Assembly (NCBI GenBank): GCA_001563885.1 | Contig: LKMM01000025.1 | Span: 1 to 15,878 of the forward strand | Origin: Natrialbaceae archaeon B1-Br10_E2g27 | GTDB taxonomy: Archaea > Halobacteriota > Halobacteria > Halobacteriales > Natrialbaceae | Length of the DNA: 15,878 nucleotides | Direction of reading: 5' to 3' | Shown: positions 1 to 7,263 of the stretch, piece by piece | Layout of the letters: each line of letters starts with the position of its first letter | How positions within the stretch are numbered: position 1 is the stretch's first letter | Made by a program: the position numbers and the translations under genes | The notes under the pieces: generated by a model | What the model saw: the letters and a program-made list of their open reading frames with translations, nothing else | Told to the model about the DNA's origin: nothing | The model's database searches: none

Positions 1-18
1 GAATGGATCGACATATGA
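1..18 (+). CDS. gyrB: DNA gyrase subunit B, C-terminal end only
   Basis: The first fifteen bases read in frame as Glu-Trp-Ile-Asp-Ile and are followed by TGA at 16-18. GyrB proteins often end in a short tail of this kind (E. coli GyrB ends in an Ile-Asp-Ile-type tail), and gyrB lies directly upstream of gyrA in haloarchaea. The stop overlaps the proposed gyrA start as ATGA at 15-18, which is typical of translational coupling. GyrB supplies the ATPase and TOPRIM parts of the A2B2 gyrase. Only five codons are visible, so the call rests on position, frame and the tail; homology cannot be tested here. Confidence 0.6.
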   Translation, partial: EWIDI

Positions 19-2480
19 GTTCAGACATACCCGATCCGACCGATATCCAGGCCAGAGCCGTAGAGAACGTCCGTATCGAAGACGAGATGGAACAGAGCTA
101 CATCGATTACGCGATGAGCGTCATCGCGGGTCGTGCGCTTCCCCGCGTCGAAGACGGTCTCAAGCCCGTCCATCGCCGGATTCTGTATGCCATGGGCGAG
201 ATGGGGGTCTCCTCGGGGAGTAGCCACCGGAAATCGTCCTCGATCGTCGGCGAGACGATGGGTGATTATCACCCACACGGCGATCAGGCAATTTATGACA
301 CCCTCGTCCGGATGGCCCAGGACTTTTCGATGCGCTATCCCCTCGTCGACGGCCAGGGCAACTTCGGCTCGATGGACGGTGACCCACCTGCAGCCCAGCG
401 GTATACGGAAGCCCGGATGGGCGCAATCGCCGAGGAACTACTCGAGGATATCGAGAAGGATACTGTCGACTTCTCTGCAAACTACGACGACCGACTGCAG
501 GAACCGGACGTCTTGCCGGCGGCGTTTCCGAACCTGTTGGTCAATGGCTCCTCGGGCATCGCCGTTGGCATGTCGACGAACATCCCGCCACACAACTTGG
601 GTGAGGTGATCGACGCAACCATCGAACTCATCGACAACCCCGACGCGACCGTCGAGGACCTGATGGACCACATAAAGGGGCCGGATTTCCCCACCGGTGG
701 GAACATCGTCGGCCGCGATGCGATCTATTCGGCGTACAAAACCGGTCGCGGCCGAATCCGGGTTCGAGCCGAGTTCGAAATCGAAGAGTGGAAATCGGGT
801 CGCGAACGGATCGTCATCACCGAACTCCCCTACCAGTCGAACAAAGCCCGACTGGTCGAACGGATCGCCGAAGACGTCACTGACGGCAACTTGGAGGGAA
901 TCTCTGACCTGCGCGATGAATCCGACCGCGATGGCGTTCGCATCGTCATCGAACTCAAACGCGGCGCAAACGCAGAGATCGTCGAGAACAAACTCCTCGA
1001 GAATCACTTAGAGCGAACCTTCGGCGTGATCAACCTCGCGTTGGTCGACGGCCAGCCGAAGGTACTCTCGCTCAAGGAAACTCTCGAGGAGTATATCGCT
1101 CACCGCCGTGAGGTCGTTCGCCGACGTAGCGAGTACGATCTGGCCGAAGCCGAGGATCGAGCCCACATCTTAGAGGGGCGACTGAAAGCCCTCGAGAACG
1201 CAGATAGCGTCGTTGCCCTCATCCGTAACAGCGAGAACCGGTCGGCGGCTAAAGCAGGCCTACAGGAGCAATTCGAGTTCTCGGCCGACCAGGCAGCCCA
1301 CATCGTCCGGATGCAACTTGGCAGTCTGACCTCGATGGAAGCCGCCGAAATCGAAGCCGAGTACGAAGACGTCACCGCAGAAATCGAGCGGCTGACCGAG
1401 ATCTTAGAGAGCAAATCGGAACTTCTCTCGGTGATCAAAGCCGAACTTCGAGAGATCAAAGCCGAGTACGACGACGATCGACGCACTTCGATCATCGAAG
1501 ACCAGGGGACGGTCACCCACGAGGACCTCATTCCCGAAGAGGAGGTGTTTGTCGTCATGACCGAAGACGACTACGTCAAACGGATGCCGATCGAAAACTT
1601 CGATCCGCAGGGCCGTGGCGGGAAGGGGATCATCGGTGCGGACGTCAAAGACGGTGATCGGGTGACGACGGTCTTCCGGGCGAACACCCACGACTACCTG
1701 CTTTGCTTTACCAACCAGGGACAGGTCTACCGGCTCAAGACCTACGAAATTCCCGAGATGGGCCGGACAGCCAGAGGGAAATCGGCGATCAACATCCTCG
1801 ACCTCGATCCCGGCGAGGATATCACCGCAATCGTCGACACCGACGCCTTCGACGACGGCGAGTACGTGACGATGGCCACCCGAAACGGCTACGTCAAACG
1901 AACTGCAGGCGCGGAGTTCGACAACATCCTCTCGACGGGCATCATCGCTGCCGATCTCGAGGACGGTGACGAACTCGTCGACGTCGAAGTAACCGACGGG
2001 ACGAACGATCTCGTCGTCGCCACCGAGGGTGGAATGACGATCCGCTTCGATGAGAGCGAAGTACGCGCAATGGGGCGAAACGCTCGCGGAGTCAACGGAA
2101 TCAAACTCACCGAGGACGATGCGGTTGCCGGCTTAGTCGCGACCGACGAAGACGACGAGCGGGCGCTGTTGACGGTGACCCAAAATGGCTACGGCAAGCG
2201 GACGCTGCTGTCGGCGTATCGAACCCAGTCACGCTACGGCAAGGGACTGATCGATATCAAGACGGGCGAGCGAAACGGACCGGTGACGGCGGTCAAAGCT
2301 GTCGCCGACGACGATCACCTCGTGTTGATGAGCGAGAACGGGCAGATCGTTCGCACCCGCGTCGACGAAATCTCGACCGTTGGCCGAAACACGATGGGCG
2401 TCATTGTCATGGACGTCGAAGACGGAGACGCCGTCGCCAGCGTCGACGACATCCCGGCGGCGTCGCTCGAAGACGACTAA
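15..2480 (+). CDS. gyrA: DNA gyrase subunit A
   Basis: GyrA is the DNA breakage-reunion subunit of gyrase, which introduces negative supercoils with GyrB. From the ATG at 15 it is 821 residues, close to the bacterial length (875 in E. coli). The catalytic tyrosine is Tyr130 in AAQRYTEARM. The quinolone-binding region reads HPHGDQAIYDTLVR, with Gln91 where E. coli has Ser83 and Asp where it has Asp87. The winged-helix/tower part covers roughly residues 25-480 and the beta-pinwheel DNA-wrapping domain about 500-815. The GyrA box is QGRGGKG at 532-538, against the usual QRRGGKG. An upstream in-frame ATG at position 3 would add four residues, but the ATG at 15 overlaps the presumed gyrB stop as ATGA and is preferred. 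No promoter lies within the window, so transcription is presumably from upstream of gyrB. Confidence 0.97.
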   Translation: MSSDIPDPTDIQARAVENVRIEDEMEQSYIDYAMSVIAGRALPRVEDGLKPVHRRILYAMGEMGVSSGSSHRKSSSIVGETMGDYHPHGDQAIYDTLVRMAQDFSMRYPLVDGQGNFGSMDGDPPAAQRYTEARMGAIAEELLEDIEKDTVDFSANYDDRLQEPDVLPAAFPNLLVNGSSGIAVGMSTNIPPHNLGEVIDATIELIDNPDATVEDLMDHIKGPDFPTGGNIVGRDAIYSAYKTGRGRIRVRAEFEIEEWKSGRERIVITELPYQSNKARLVERIAEDVTDGNLEGISDLRDESDRDGVRIVIELKRGANAEIVENKLLENHLERTFGVINLALVDGQPKVLSLKETLEEYIAHRREVVRRRSEYDLAEAEDRAHILEGRLKALENADSVVALIRNSENRSAAKAGLQEQFEFSADQAAHIVRMQLGSLTSMEAAEIEAEYEDVTAEIERLTEILESKSELLSVIKAELREIKAEYDDDRRTSIIEDQGTVTHEDLIPEEEVFVVMTEDDYVKRMPIENFDPQGRGGKGIIGADVKDGDRVTTVFRANTHDYLLCFTNQGQVYRLKTYEIPEMGRTARGKSAINILDLDPGEDITAIVDTDAFDDGEYVTMATRNGYVKRTAGAEFDNILSTGIIAADLEDGDELVDVEVTDGTNDLVVATEGGMTIRFDESEVRAMGRNARGVNGIKLTEDDAVAGLVATDEDDERALLTVTQNGYGKRTLLSAYRTQSRYGKGLIDIKTGERNGPVTAVKAVADDDHLVLMSENGQIVRTRVDEISTVGRNTMGVIVMDVEDGDAVASVDDIPAASLEDD

Positions 2481-2565
2481 AAACAGCAGTTGGCGTACCG
2501 TATCCGCCATACTGAGGGAAACCATTAGCTACGGGGACCGAGCGGTGAAGACGAAACGAGCGACG

Positions 2566-3099
2566 TCAGTGCTCCGGCTCTTCGGCCGGTGCGACCATGT
2601 CCTCGATTCGGAGAATCAGGATATTGTTCGTATCGTCCTTGCCATCGACTCGACCCTCGATCTGGAGTTTCGACAGCGGTGTCGGCCCAACGATAACCAG
2701 ATCGTCCTCGGTAATCGTCCCGATCGATCCCTGCAGGTGGATCTCAGCACGGCAAAGCTCGGGATGGTGAACGCTCGAGAGGTCGATTTCCTCGACGATA
2801 ACGTCAGTGACGGGCTCACCCTCGTGTTCGATCGGGACGGAGGCCGGATCGTCCATCTGCTGGATCTCGAGGGCTTCGTAGGCTGCGGCGGTCGGTTTGT
2901 ACCCACCTTTTGGCCCCGGTACCCCCTCGACGAGCTGGAGGGCTTTGAGACTCTGCATCTGGTTGCGGATGGTTCCGGGATTCCGGTCGACCTGTTCGGC
3001 GATGTCCTCGCCTTTGATCGCCGACTCGGATTCTTTGTGGAGATTTGTCAGCGCACGGAGGATTTTTTTCTGACTCGGAGTCAGTTCGATTGATGACAT
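2566..3099 (-). CDS. Winged-helix transcriptional regulator with unknown C-terminal domain
   Basis: A 177-residue cytoplasmic protein. Residues about 7-70 look like a winged helix: LTPSQKKILRAL, then EDIAEQVDRNPGTIRNQMQSL as the helix-turn-helix, and a GPKGGYKPT wing resembling Rrf2-type wings. Residues about 95-170 form a beta-rich domain that I cannot assign; it has one cysteine (Cys116), so an Fe-S cluster of the IscR type is unlikely. A start at 3150 would add 17 residues. The start at 3099 is preferred because a TATA-like TTTAAG lies at 3129-3124, about 25-30 nt upstream, which fits a leaderless transcript, and because the extra segment would run through that promoter. A perfect inverted repeat encloses the TATA box and ends one base before the ATG, suggesting autoregulation. 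The gene is convergent with gyrA across an 85-bp gap. The target genes are unknown. Confidence 0.85.
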   Translation of the reverse strand: MSSIELTPSQKKILRALTNLHKESESAIKGEDIAEQVDRNPGTIRNQMQSLKALQLVEGVPGPKGGYKPTAAAYEALEIQQMDDPASVPIEHEGEPVTDVIVEEIDLSSVHHPELCRAEIHLQGSIGTITEDDLVIVGPTPLSKLQIEGRVDGKDDTNNILILRIEDMVAPAEEPEH

Positions 3100-3100
3100 A

Positions 3101-3132
3101 GGGTTTAATTCGTAATTGGATTCCTTAAACCC
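3101..3132 (-). promoter_or_regulatory. Palindromic operator and TATA box of the winged-helix regulator
   Basis: GGGTTTAA at 3101-3108 and TTAAACCC at 3125-3132 form a perfect 8-bp inverted repeat with a 16-bp spacer. Read on the minus strand, the first arm contains the TATA-like TTTAAG (3129-3124), and the second arm ends one base before the ATG at 3099. A dimeric regulator bound here would block both TBP binding and the transcription start. The repeat is seen directly. Its use as an autoregulatory site is inferred from its position. Confidence 0.65.
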
Positions 3133-3248
3133 GACGGGTTGGTGTTCCAACGTACCGATACTCGAAATAACGGCTCAAATCCAGTTTCGTTTGGTTTTGT
3201 CACTGGTTTTCCGGGAATTCGTGTAGATGTGTAGACTGATATCTTATC

Positions 3249-4181
3249 TCACACAGGGATCATGCCACCCTCGAGGAGCACGTCGGTGAGGACGTCCTCG
3301 AGCAAGAACATGAGTAAAACGCCACCGACGAAGGTCGTGACGTTCAGTCGCGTCAGCAGTGTACCGGCGTCGATGCGGACGAGTTCGGCGACTTCGATCA
3401 GGACCTGGACGATTGCACCGACGGCGATTGCAAAGAACAATACCGCGAGTAGTGGCGATGCGCCGAAACTCCCGATCCAGCCGCCGAGAATAACGGGGCC
3501 GCCTGCGATCGTACCCATCGCCGCGAAGTGTCGAAGTGGCGGCGTCGTTCGGTCGCGTGCAACCGCCGCAACGACCGTTGGCCCTTCCATGACGTTGTGG
3601 AGAATAAACGCAAGGACAAGCAACAGTACCTGGGCCGTCTCACCCTGGACGAACGAAACACCGATGCCAAGGCCCTCGCCGATGCTATGTAGCCCCAACG
3701 CGAGCGCGACGAGGTATGCGATTTCGAGGCCGCTTTTCTCGCTTGTGGCCATCGTTCGGTGTCGCCACGCCGTCGCCGCGTACATGACGGCGAACGTCCC
3801 GACGACGCCTGCAACTGCAAGGATGGCAGCCAGCGTCAGGTTATCACTGGCGACGGCATTGTCGACGATGTCTTCGGTCATTTCGATGGCAATGAACACC
3901 AACACGCCCGCTGCGAGCGCCAAAAATGCATGTAAATACCGTGGGTCAAGCGTCCGGATAAACGGAAACCAGCACATCCCGATCGCGACGGGAATGATTC
4001 CCGCAATCGCACCGATGATCGTCAACAGGACGAGCATCTCGAGTGTGCTGGTTTCGTCGGTTGCGACGAACAGGTCGGCGGGGAACGCGACGGCCAACAG
4101 CCCAAAGGCCAGAAGCAGTATGACGACCGGGCCGAGGGCAAGCACCCACCGTGGAAGGTCGACGATCGGTCGATTCGTCAT
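3249..4181 (-). CDS. ZIP-family divalent metal transporter
   Basis: A 310-residue integral membrane protein with about eight hydrophobic segments, importing Zn(II), Mn(II) or a related cation into the cytoplasm. The two diagnostic ZIP metal-binding helices are present: HSIGEG at residues 165-170 and HNVMEG at 195-200, supplying His165, Glu169, His195 and Glu199. The cytosolic loop (about 138-152) is short and lacks a histidine-rich stretch, so the substrate cannot be read from it. The ATG at 4181 is fixed by an in-frame stop four codons upstream (4193-4191). A GGTGA at 4195-4191 can serve as ribosome binding site, so this mRNA probably has a leader. A DtxR-like palindrome lies at 4232-4247 over the likely promoter, and the DtxR-type regulator is the next gene upstream on the same strand, 124 bp away. 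Metal-repressed uptake is the natural reading. Confidence 0.9.
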   Translation of the reverse strand: MTNRPIVDLPRWVLALGPVVILLLAFGLLAVAFPADLFVATDETSTLEMLVLLTIIGAIAGIIPVAIGMCWFPFIRTLDPRYLHAFLALAAGVLVFIAIEMTEDIVDNAVASDNLTLAAILAVAGVVGTFAVMYAATAWRHRTMATSEKSGLEIAYLVALALGLHSIGEGLGIGVSFVQGETAQVLLLVLAFILHNVMEGPTVVAAVARDRTTPPLRHFAAMGTIAGGPVILGGWIGSFGASPLLAVLFFAIAVGAIVQVLIEVAELVRIDAGTLLTRLNVTTFVGGVLLMFLLEDVLTDVLLEGGMIPV

Positions 4182-4231
4182 CGGGGTCGCTCACCGACGA
4201 CGGTGCCTGAAAACAGACTCATCAGGACGTA

Positions 4232-4247
4232 TTTAGGCGCGTCTAAA
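4232..4247 (-). promoter_or_regulatory. DtxR/MntR-like operator in front of the ZIP gene
   Basis: TTTAGGCGCGTCTAAA is a 16-bp palindrome with a single mismatched pair, centred on CGCG. On the minus strand it adjoins the TATA-like CTAAATAC (4237-4230), 50-66 bp upstream of the ZIP start, so a bound regulator would cover the BRE/TATA region. DtxR-family sites in many prokaryotes are TTAGG-type inverted repeats. The half-site TTTAGGCG recurs in front of the DtxR-type gene itself. Binding is inferred. Confidence 0.65.
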
Positions 4248-4305
4248 ACATATGCGTTCCGACCCGAGATTCAATCGTTGGGGCGACGAATCCACTTTGA
4301 CAATC

Positions 4306-4986
4306 TCAGGGCTCGAGTTGCTGTGGAGCGGCGACGCGGACGTGTTGGGCCACCGCTTTTGGAAGCGAGACGGGTTCGTCGGCCGCTGTGGCCTGGGCGG
4401 TTATCATGCCGAACGGAGCGACTTCGAGAATCTCGAGTGAAACACCGGGTTCGACGCCGTGGTCGGCGAGATACGAGAGTACCTCGGCGTCGTGGTCGGC
4501 GACTTCTTCGACGACCACTGTGTCACCGTCGGTAAACTCAGAAACCGGCTTGCCACCGTGGTCTTCGGGTGGCTCGAGGTCGACGCCCGGAATCGGCGAC
4601 CCGTGTGGATCGACGTCGGGCTGGCCGAGGGCGTCGGCGACACGAGCCTCGAAATCCTCGCTGATGTGGTGTTCGAGCCGGTCGGCCTCGTCGTGAACCT
4701 CAGACCAGTCGTAATCTAAATGTTCGGTGAGATAGGCCTCGAGCAGCCGGTGGTGGCGAATAACCTCCAGGGCGACGGTTTCGCCTTCGTCGGTGAGTGT
4801 CACTCCGCGATATTTCTCGCGGTCGACCAGTTCCCGCTCTTCGAGTTTCTCGATCATACTCGTGACCGTCGGCGACGTGACGTCGAGTTCGGCGGCGATT
4901 TCGGAGGTCTTGATTCGGTCATCATCCTCACACTGGAGCTGATAGATGGCCTTTAAGTAATCTTCCATCACGTCGCTCAGCATCAT
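4306..4986 (-). CDS. DtxR/MntR-family metal-dependent transcriptional repressor
   Basis: A 226-residue cytoplasmic metal sensor. The N-terminal winged helix is at about 3-65 (MEDYLKAIYQL, then DVTSPTVTSMIEKLEERELV). The dimerisation and metal-binding domain is about 66-125, and a FeoA/SH3-like domain about 150-220. Aligned by eye to MntR and DtxR, the ligands are Asp9 (MntR Asp8, DtxR Met10), His79, Asp102 (MntR Glu99, DtxR Cys102), Glu105 and His106. This acidic set favours a Mn(II)-type sensor over a DtxR/IdeR iron sensor, although Lys12 sits where MntR has Glu11. Two adjacent ATG codons (4986 and 4983) are possible starts. The promoter GATTTAGGC (5020-5012) overlaps half-sites like those at the ZIP promoter, so it probably represses itself and the ZIP gene. 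Haloarchaeal relatives are often called SirR or Idr; I do not assign a name. Confidence 0.92.
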   Translation of the reverse strand: MMLSDVMEDYLKAIYQLQCEDDDRIKTSEIAAELDVTSPTVTSMIEKLEERELVDREKYRGVTLTDEGETVALEVIRHHRLLEAYLTEHLDYDWSEVHDEADRLEHHISEDFEARVADALGQPDVDPHGSPIPGVDLEPPEDHGGKPVSEFTDGDTVVVEEVADHDAEVLSYLADHGVEPGVSLEILEVAPFGMITAQATAADEPVSLPKAVAQHVRVAAPQQLEP

Positions 4987-4997
4987 AGTGGTAGGAA

Positions 4998-5019
4998 TTA
5001 GATTCGTCTACGCCTAAAT
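4998..5019 (-). promoter_or_regulatory. Promoter and likely autoregulatory site of the DtxR-type gene
   Basis: On the minus strand the region reads TTTAGGCG, then TAGACG, then AATCTAA, with the TATA-like GATTTAGG about 27-34 nt upstream of the ATG pair at 4986/4983. TTTAGGCG is identical to the first half of the ZIP operator. In the other orientation TTAGATTCGTCTA shares TTAG and CGTCTA at the same spacing as that operator. The two halves look like overlapping, imperfect sites. Arginase diverges from the other side of this 92-bp gap, with only a weak TATA candidate (ATCAAAT, 5050-5056). Confidence 0.55.
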
Positions 5020-5078
5020 CTGTCGCCATCGAGATCAGCAGTCGGTACCATCAAATCGACGGCTTACAAAGCCATCGT

Positions 5079-5999
5079 ATGGTTTCGACCGTTCGAATCA
5101 TCGGTGCGCCGATGGATTATGGCGCAGACCGACGTGGCGTCGACATGGGGCCTTCGGCGATTCGATACGCCGGGCTGGCCGAAAAACTCCTCGACGCTGG
5201 CGTCGAGCCCACCGACGCTGGTGATCTGTTTATACCCCGGGCCGAACAGCGAGACCCCGACGCCGAACAGCCCAGTGGTGGCAACGCGAAATTCCTCCGT
5301 GAGATCGAAGCCGTCTGTCGCCGACTCACCGACGTGGTCGCGGAGTCGCTCGCTGACGGCGCGTTCCCCTTAGTGCTTGGCGGCGATCACTCCGTGGCCA
5401 TCGGCTCGATGAACGGCTCGGCCACCGACGCCGACATCGGTGCAATCTGGTTCGATGCCCACGCCGACCTCAACACGCCCGAGACCTCACCCAGCGGAAA
5501 CGTCCACGGGATGCCCGTAAGCGCCGTCCTCGGTCGTGGCCTGTTCGGCGACCTCGAGTGGGCCACGACGCCCGGTATCCGTGAGGCATCGATTGCCTAC
5601 GTCGGCCTTCGAAGCATCGACGAACGCGAGCGCGAACTCGTCCGAAACAGCGAGATGACGGCGTTTACCATGGCCGATATCGACCAGCGCGGGATCACTG
5701 CCGTCGTCGAAGAGGCACTCGACGTGGCAACCGACGGCACCGACGGTATCCACGTCAGTCTCGACCTCGACTGGCTCGATCCCAAGACCGCACCCGGTGT
5801 CGGTACACCAGTCCGCGGCGGCGTCACCTACCGCGAAGCCCACTCCGCCCTCGAGACCGTCTCACGCCGCCACGACCGCGAGAACGTCCTCCGGTCGATG
5901 GACGTCGTCGAAGTAAATCCAATCCTCGACGAAGGAAACGAGACGGCAACGCTCGCCGCAGAACTGACCGCAAGCGCCTTCGGAAAGCGAATTCTCTGA
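5079..5999 (+). CDS. rocF: Arginase (L-arginine amidinohydrolase)
   Basis: A 306-residue cytoplasmic binuclear Mn enzyme hydrolysing L-arginine to L-ornithine and urea. All six metal ligands of the ureohydrolase family are visible: His104 in GGDHS, Asp126/His128/Asp130 in DAHADLN, and Asp229/Asp231 in SLDLDWLDP. Residues that recognise the alpha-amino and carboxylate groups in arginases rather than agmatinases are also there: Asn132, Ser139, Asn141 and His143 in DLNTPETSPSGNVHGMP. Glu278 in VVEVNP matches the arginase guanidinium-binding glutamate. Length matches the family (about 300). The ATG at 5079 begins the first beta strand (VRIIGAPMDYG). It is divergent from the DtxR-type gene. An Mn enzyme beside an Mn-type regulator and a ZIP transporter is suggestive, but no shared operator was seen on the arginase side. 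Confidence 0.92.
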   Translation: MVSTVRIIGAPMDYGADRRGVDMGPSAIRYAGLAEKLLDAGVEPTDAGDLFIPRAEQRDPDAEQPSGGNAKFLREIEAVCRRLTDVVAESLADGAFPLVLGGDHSVAIGSMNGSATDADIGAIWFDAHADLNTPETSPSGNVHGMPVSAVLGRGLFGDLEWATTPGIREASIAYVGLRSIDERERELVRNSEMTAFTMADIDQRGITAVVEEALDVATDGTDGIHVSLDLDWLDPKTAPGVGTPVRGGVTYREAHSALETVSRRHDRENVLRSMDVVEVNPILDEGNETATLAAELTASAFGKRIL

Positions 6000-6062
6000 C
6001 CATCTTGAGCCGAGTAGCTAGACACGTGTCAGCAGTTACCATTCTGGTGAGGGATCCAACAC

Positions 6063-6070
6063 CTTTGTAA
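6063..6070 (+). promoter_or_regulatory. TATA-like element upstream of the NDH-2-like gene
   Basis: CTTTGTAA ends 23 nt before the ATG at 6094, the spacing expected for a leaderless haloarchaeal promoter. The 94-bp gap after arginase holds no other obvious signal. The match to the TATA consensus is modest. Confidence 0.4.
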
Positions 6071-6093
6071 CAGCCCATTGCTCACTGTCTACT

Positions 6094-7263
6094 ATGACTG
6101 AGAAGGTCGTCGTGCTCGGTGCCGGATATGCCGGCGCTGGTGCGATCAACACACTTCAATCGGAACTTGGGGCCGACGCCGAGCTCACGTGGATTGCCGA
6201 CGTGGACTATCACCTCGTATTGCACGAAGTTCACCGCGTCATCCGCGAGCCCAGCCGTCGATCCGATATCACGATTCCGATCGAGCGAATCGCCAACAGT
6301 TCAACCCAGTTCATCCAGGCAGACGTAACGGGTCTCGATGTCGACGACCGCGTCATCGAACTCGCCGACGAAGACGACGTCGAGTACGATTACGTCCTCG
6401 TTGCACTGGGCAGCCAGACAGCCTACTACGGCATCCCCGGCCTCGAGGAACACTCGCTGACGCTCAAGAGCTTAGATGATGCAATGGAGATCCACGAGGC
6501 GGTCAAAGACGCCAGCACGGATGCGACCCGGAGCGAGCCCGCCCAGGTCGTCATCGGCGGCGCTGGCCTCTCGGGCATCCAGACTGCCGGCGAAGTCGCC
6601 GAGTTCCGTGATATCCACCGTGCTCCCATCGAGATCCACCTCGTCGAGGCACTCGAAGAGATCTTCCCCGGAAACGACCCCGAAGTCCAGCAGGCGCTTC
6701 GAGACAAACTCGAGGACGCCGGCGTCCAGATCCACACCGACGATCCCATCACCGAAGCCGACGCCGACGTCATCCACTTCGATGAAGGCGAGCCACTCGA
6801 GCACGACGTCTTCGTCTGGACTGGTGGCATCACCGGCCGCGATGCAATGGACGGTGTCGACTTGGAGAACCAGCACAACCGCGTCAACGCCGAGGCAACT
6901 TTCCAGACCTCCGACGAGCGTGTCTTCTCTATCGGCGACTCAGCAATCGTCGATCAGGGCGACCAGCCCGCCCCACCGACTGCACAGGCTGCCTGGCAGG
7001 CCGCCGAACTCATCGGTGAGAACATCGCTCGAGCGATCGAAGGCCGACCACTCAAAACCTGGGAGTTCGACGACAAAGGGACGGTCGTCTCCGTCGGTGA
7101 GGAAGCCGTTGCCCACCAGATCAAACCCGCCTTCGGCATCTCACTGCCCGTCGACACCTTCGATGGCATCCCCGCACAGAACCTAAAAAAGCTCATCGCG
7201 GCTCGCTGGATCGCAACGGTTACCTCCTGGGGAGAGGCACGCCGTTGCTGGTCGTCGCTCTGA
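6094..7263 (+). CDS. NAD(P)/FAD-dependent oxidoreductase, type II NADH dehydrogenase-like
   Basis: A 389-residue flavoprotein of the pyridine-nucleotide-disulfide oxidoreductase fold. It has an FAD-binding GAGYAG at residues 9-14, an NAD(P)-binding GGAGLSG at 155-161, the second FAD motif RVFSIGDSA ending at 284 with Asp282, and the NDH-2-like APPTAQAAWQAAE after it. NDH-2 enzymes pass electrons from NADH to a quinone without pumping protons. The C-terminal stretch about 364-389 is amphipathic and rich in Trp, Arg and Ala, as expected for membrane-surface anchoring. The only cysteine is Cys385, so the redox cysteines of sulfide:quinone reductases are absent. The stop (7261-7263) directly abuts the stop of the opposite-strand gene. 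A role other than NDH-2, such as another quinone or ferredoxin reductase, cannot be excluded. Confidence 0.85.
   Translation: MTEKVVVLGAGYAGAGAINTLQSELGADAELTWIADVDYHLVLHEVHRVIREPSRRSDITIPIERIANSSTQFIQADVTGLDVDDRVIELADEDDVEYDYVLVALGSQTAYYGIPGLEEHSLTLKSLDDAMEIHEAVKDASTDATRSEPAQVVIGGAGLSGIQTAGEVAEFRDIHRAPIEIHLVEALEEIFPGNDPEVQQALRDKLEDAGVQIHTDDPITEADADVIHFDEGEPLEHDVFVWTGGITGRDAMDGVDLENQHNRVNAEATFQTSDERVFSIGDSAIVDQGDQPAPPTAQAAWQAAELIGENIARAIEGRPLKTWEFDDKGTVVSVGEEAVAHQIKPAFGISLPVDTFDGIPAQNLKKLIAARWIATVTSWGEARRCWSSL

Noticed and set aside
2479..2483. T5 run on the minus strand as a terminator of the winged-helix gene
   Set aside because: Too short, 83 bp past the stop and overlapping the gyrA stop; not convincing without 3'-end data.
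2380..3093. Long plus-strand open frame spanning the end of gyrA and the antisense of the winged-helix gene
   Set aside because: Covered by two well-supported genes in other frames and has no recognisable domain. Long open frames on the opposite strand are common in GC-rich haloarchaeal DNA.
3181..3210. CCAGT...ACTGG inverted repeat followed by TTTT, resembling a plus-strand terminator
   Set aside because: The stem is only 5 bp with a 16-nt loop, and no plus-strand gene ends near it.
3946..4194. GTG-started frame at 4194 (beginning MSDPDDESTD) as the true start of the ZIP gene or a frameshifted form
   Set aside because: It is in a different frame from the ZIP domain, the ZIP frame is intact from its own ATG at 4181, and the alternative becomes Arg-rich after a few codons.
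3262..4236. 324-codon plus-strand open frame antisense to the ZIP gene
   Set aside because: Its translation is Ser/Thr/Ala-rich low complexity, whereas the minus strand gives clear ZIP motifs.
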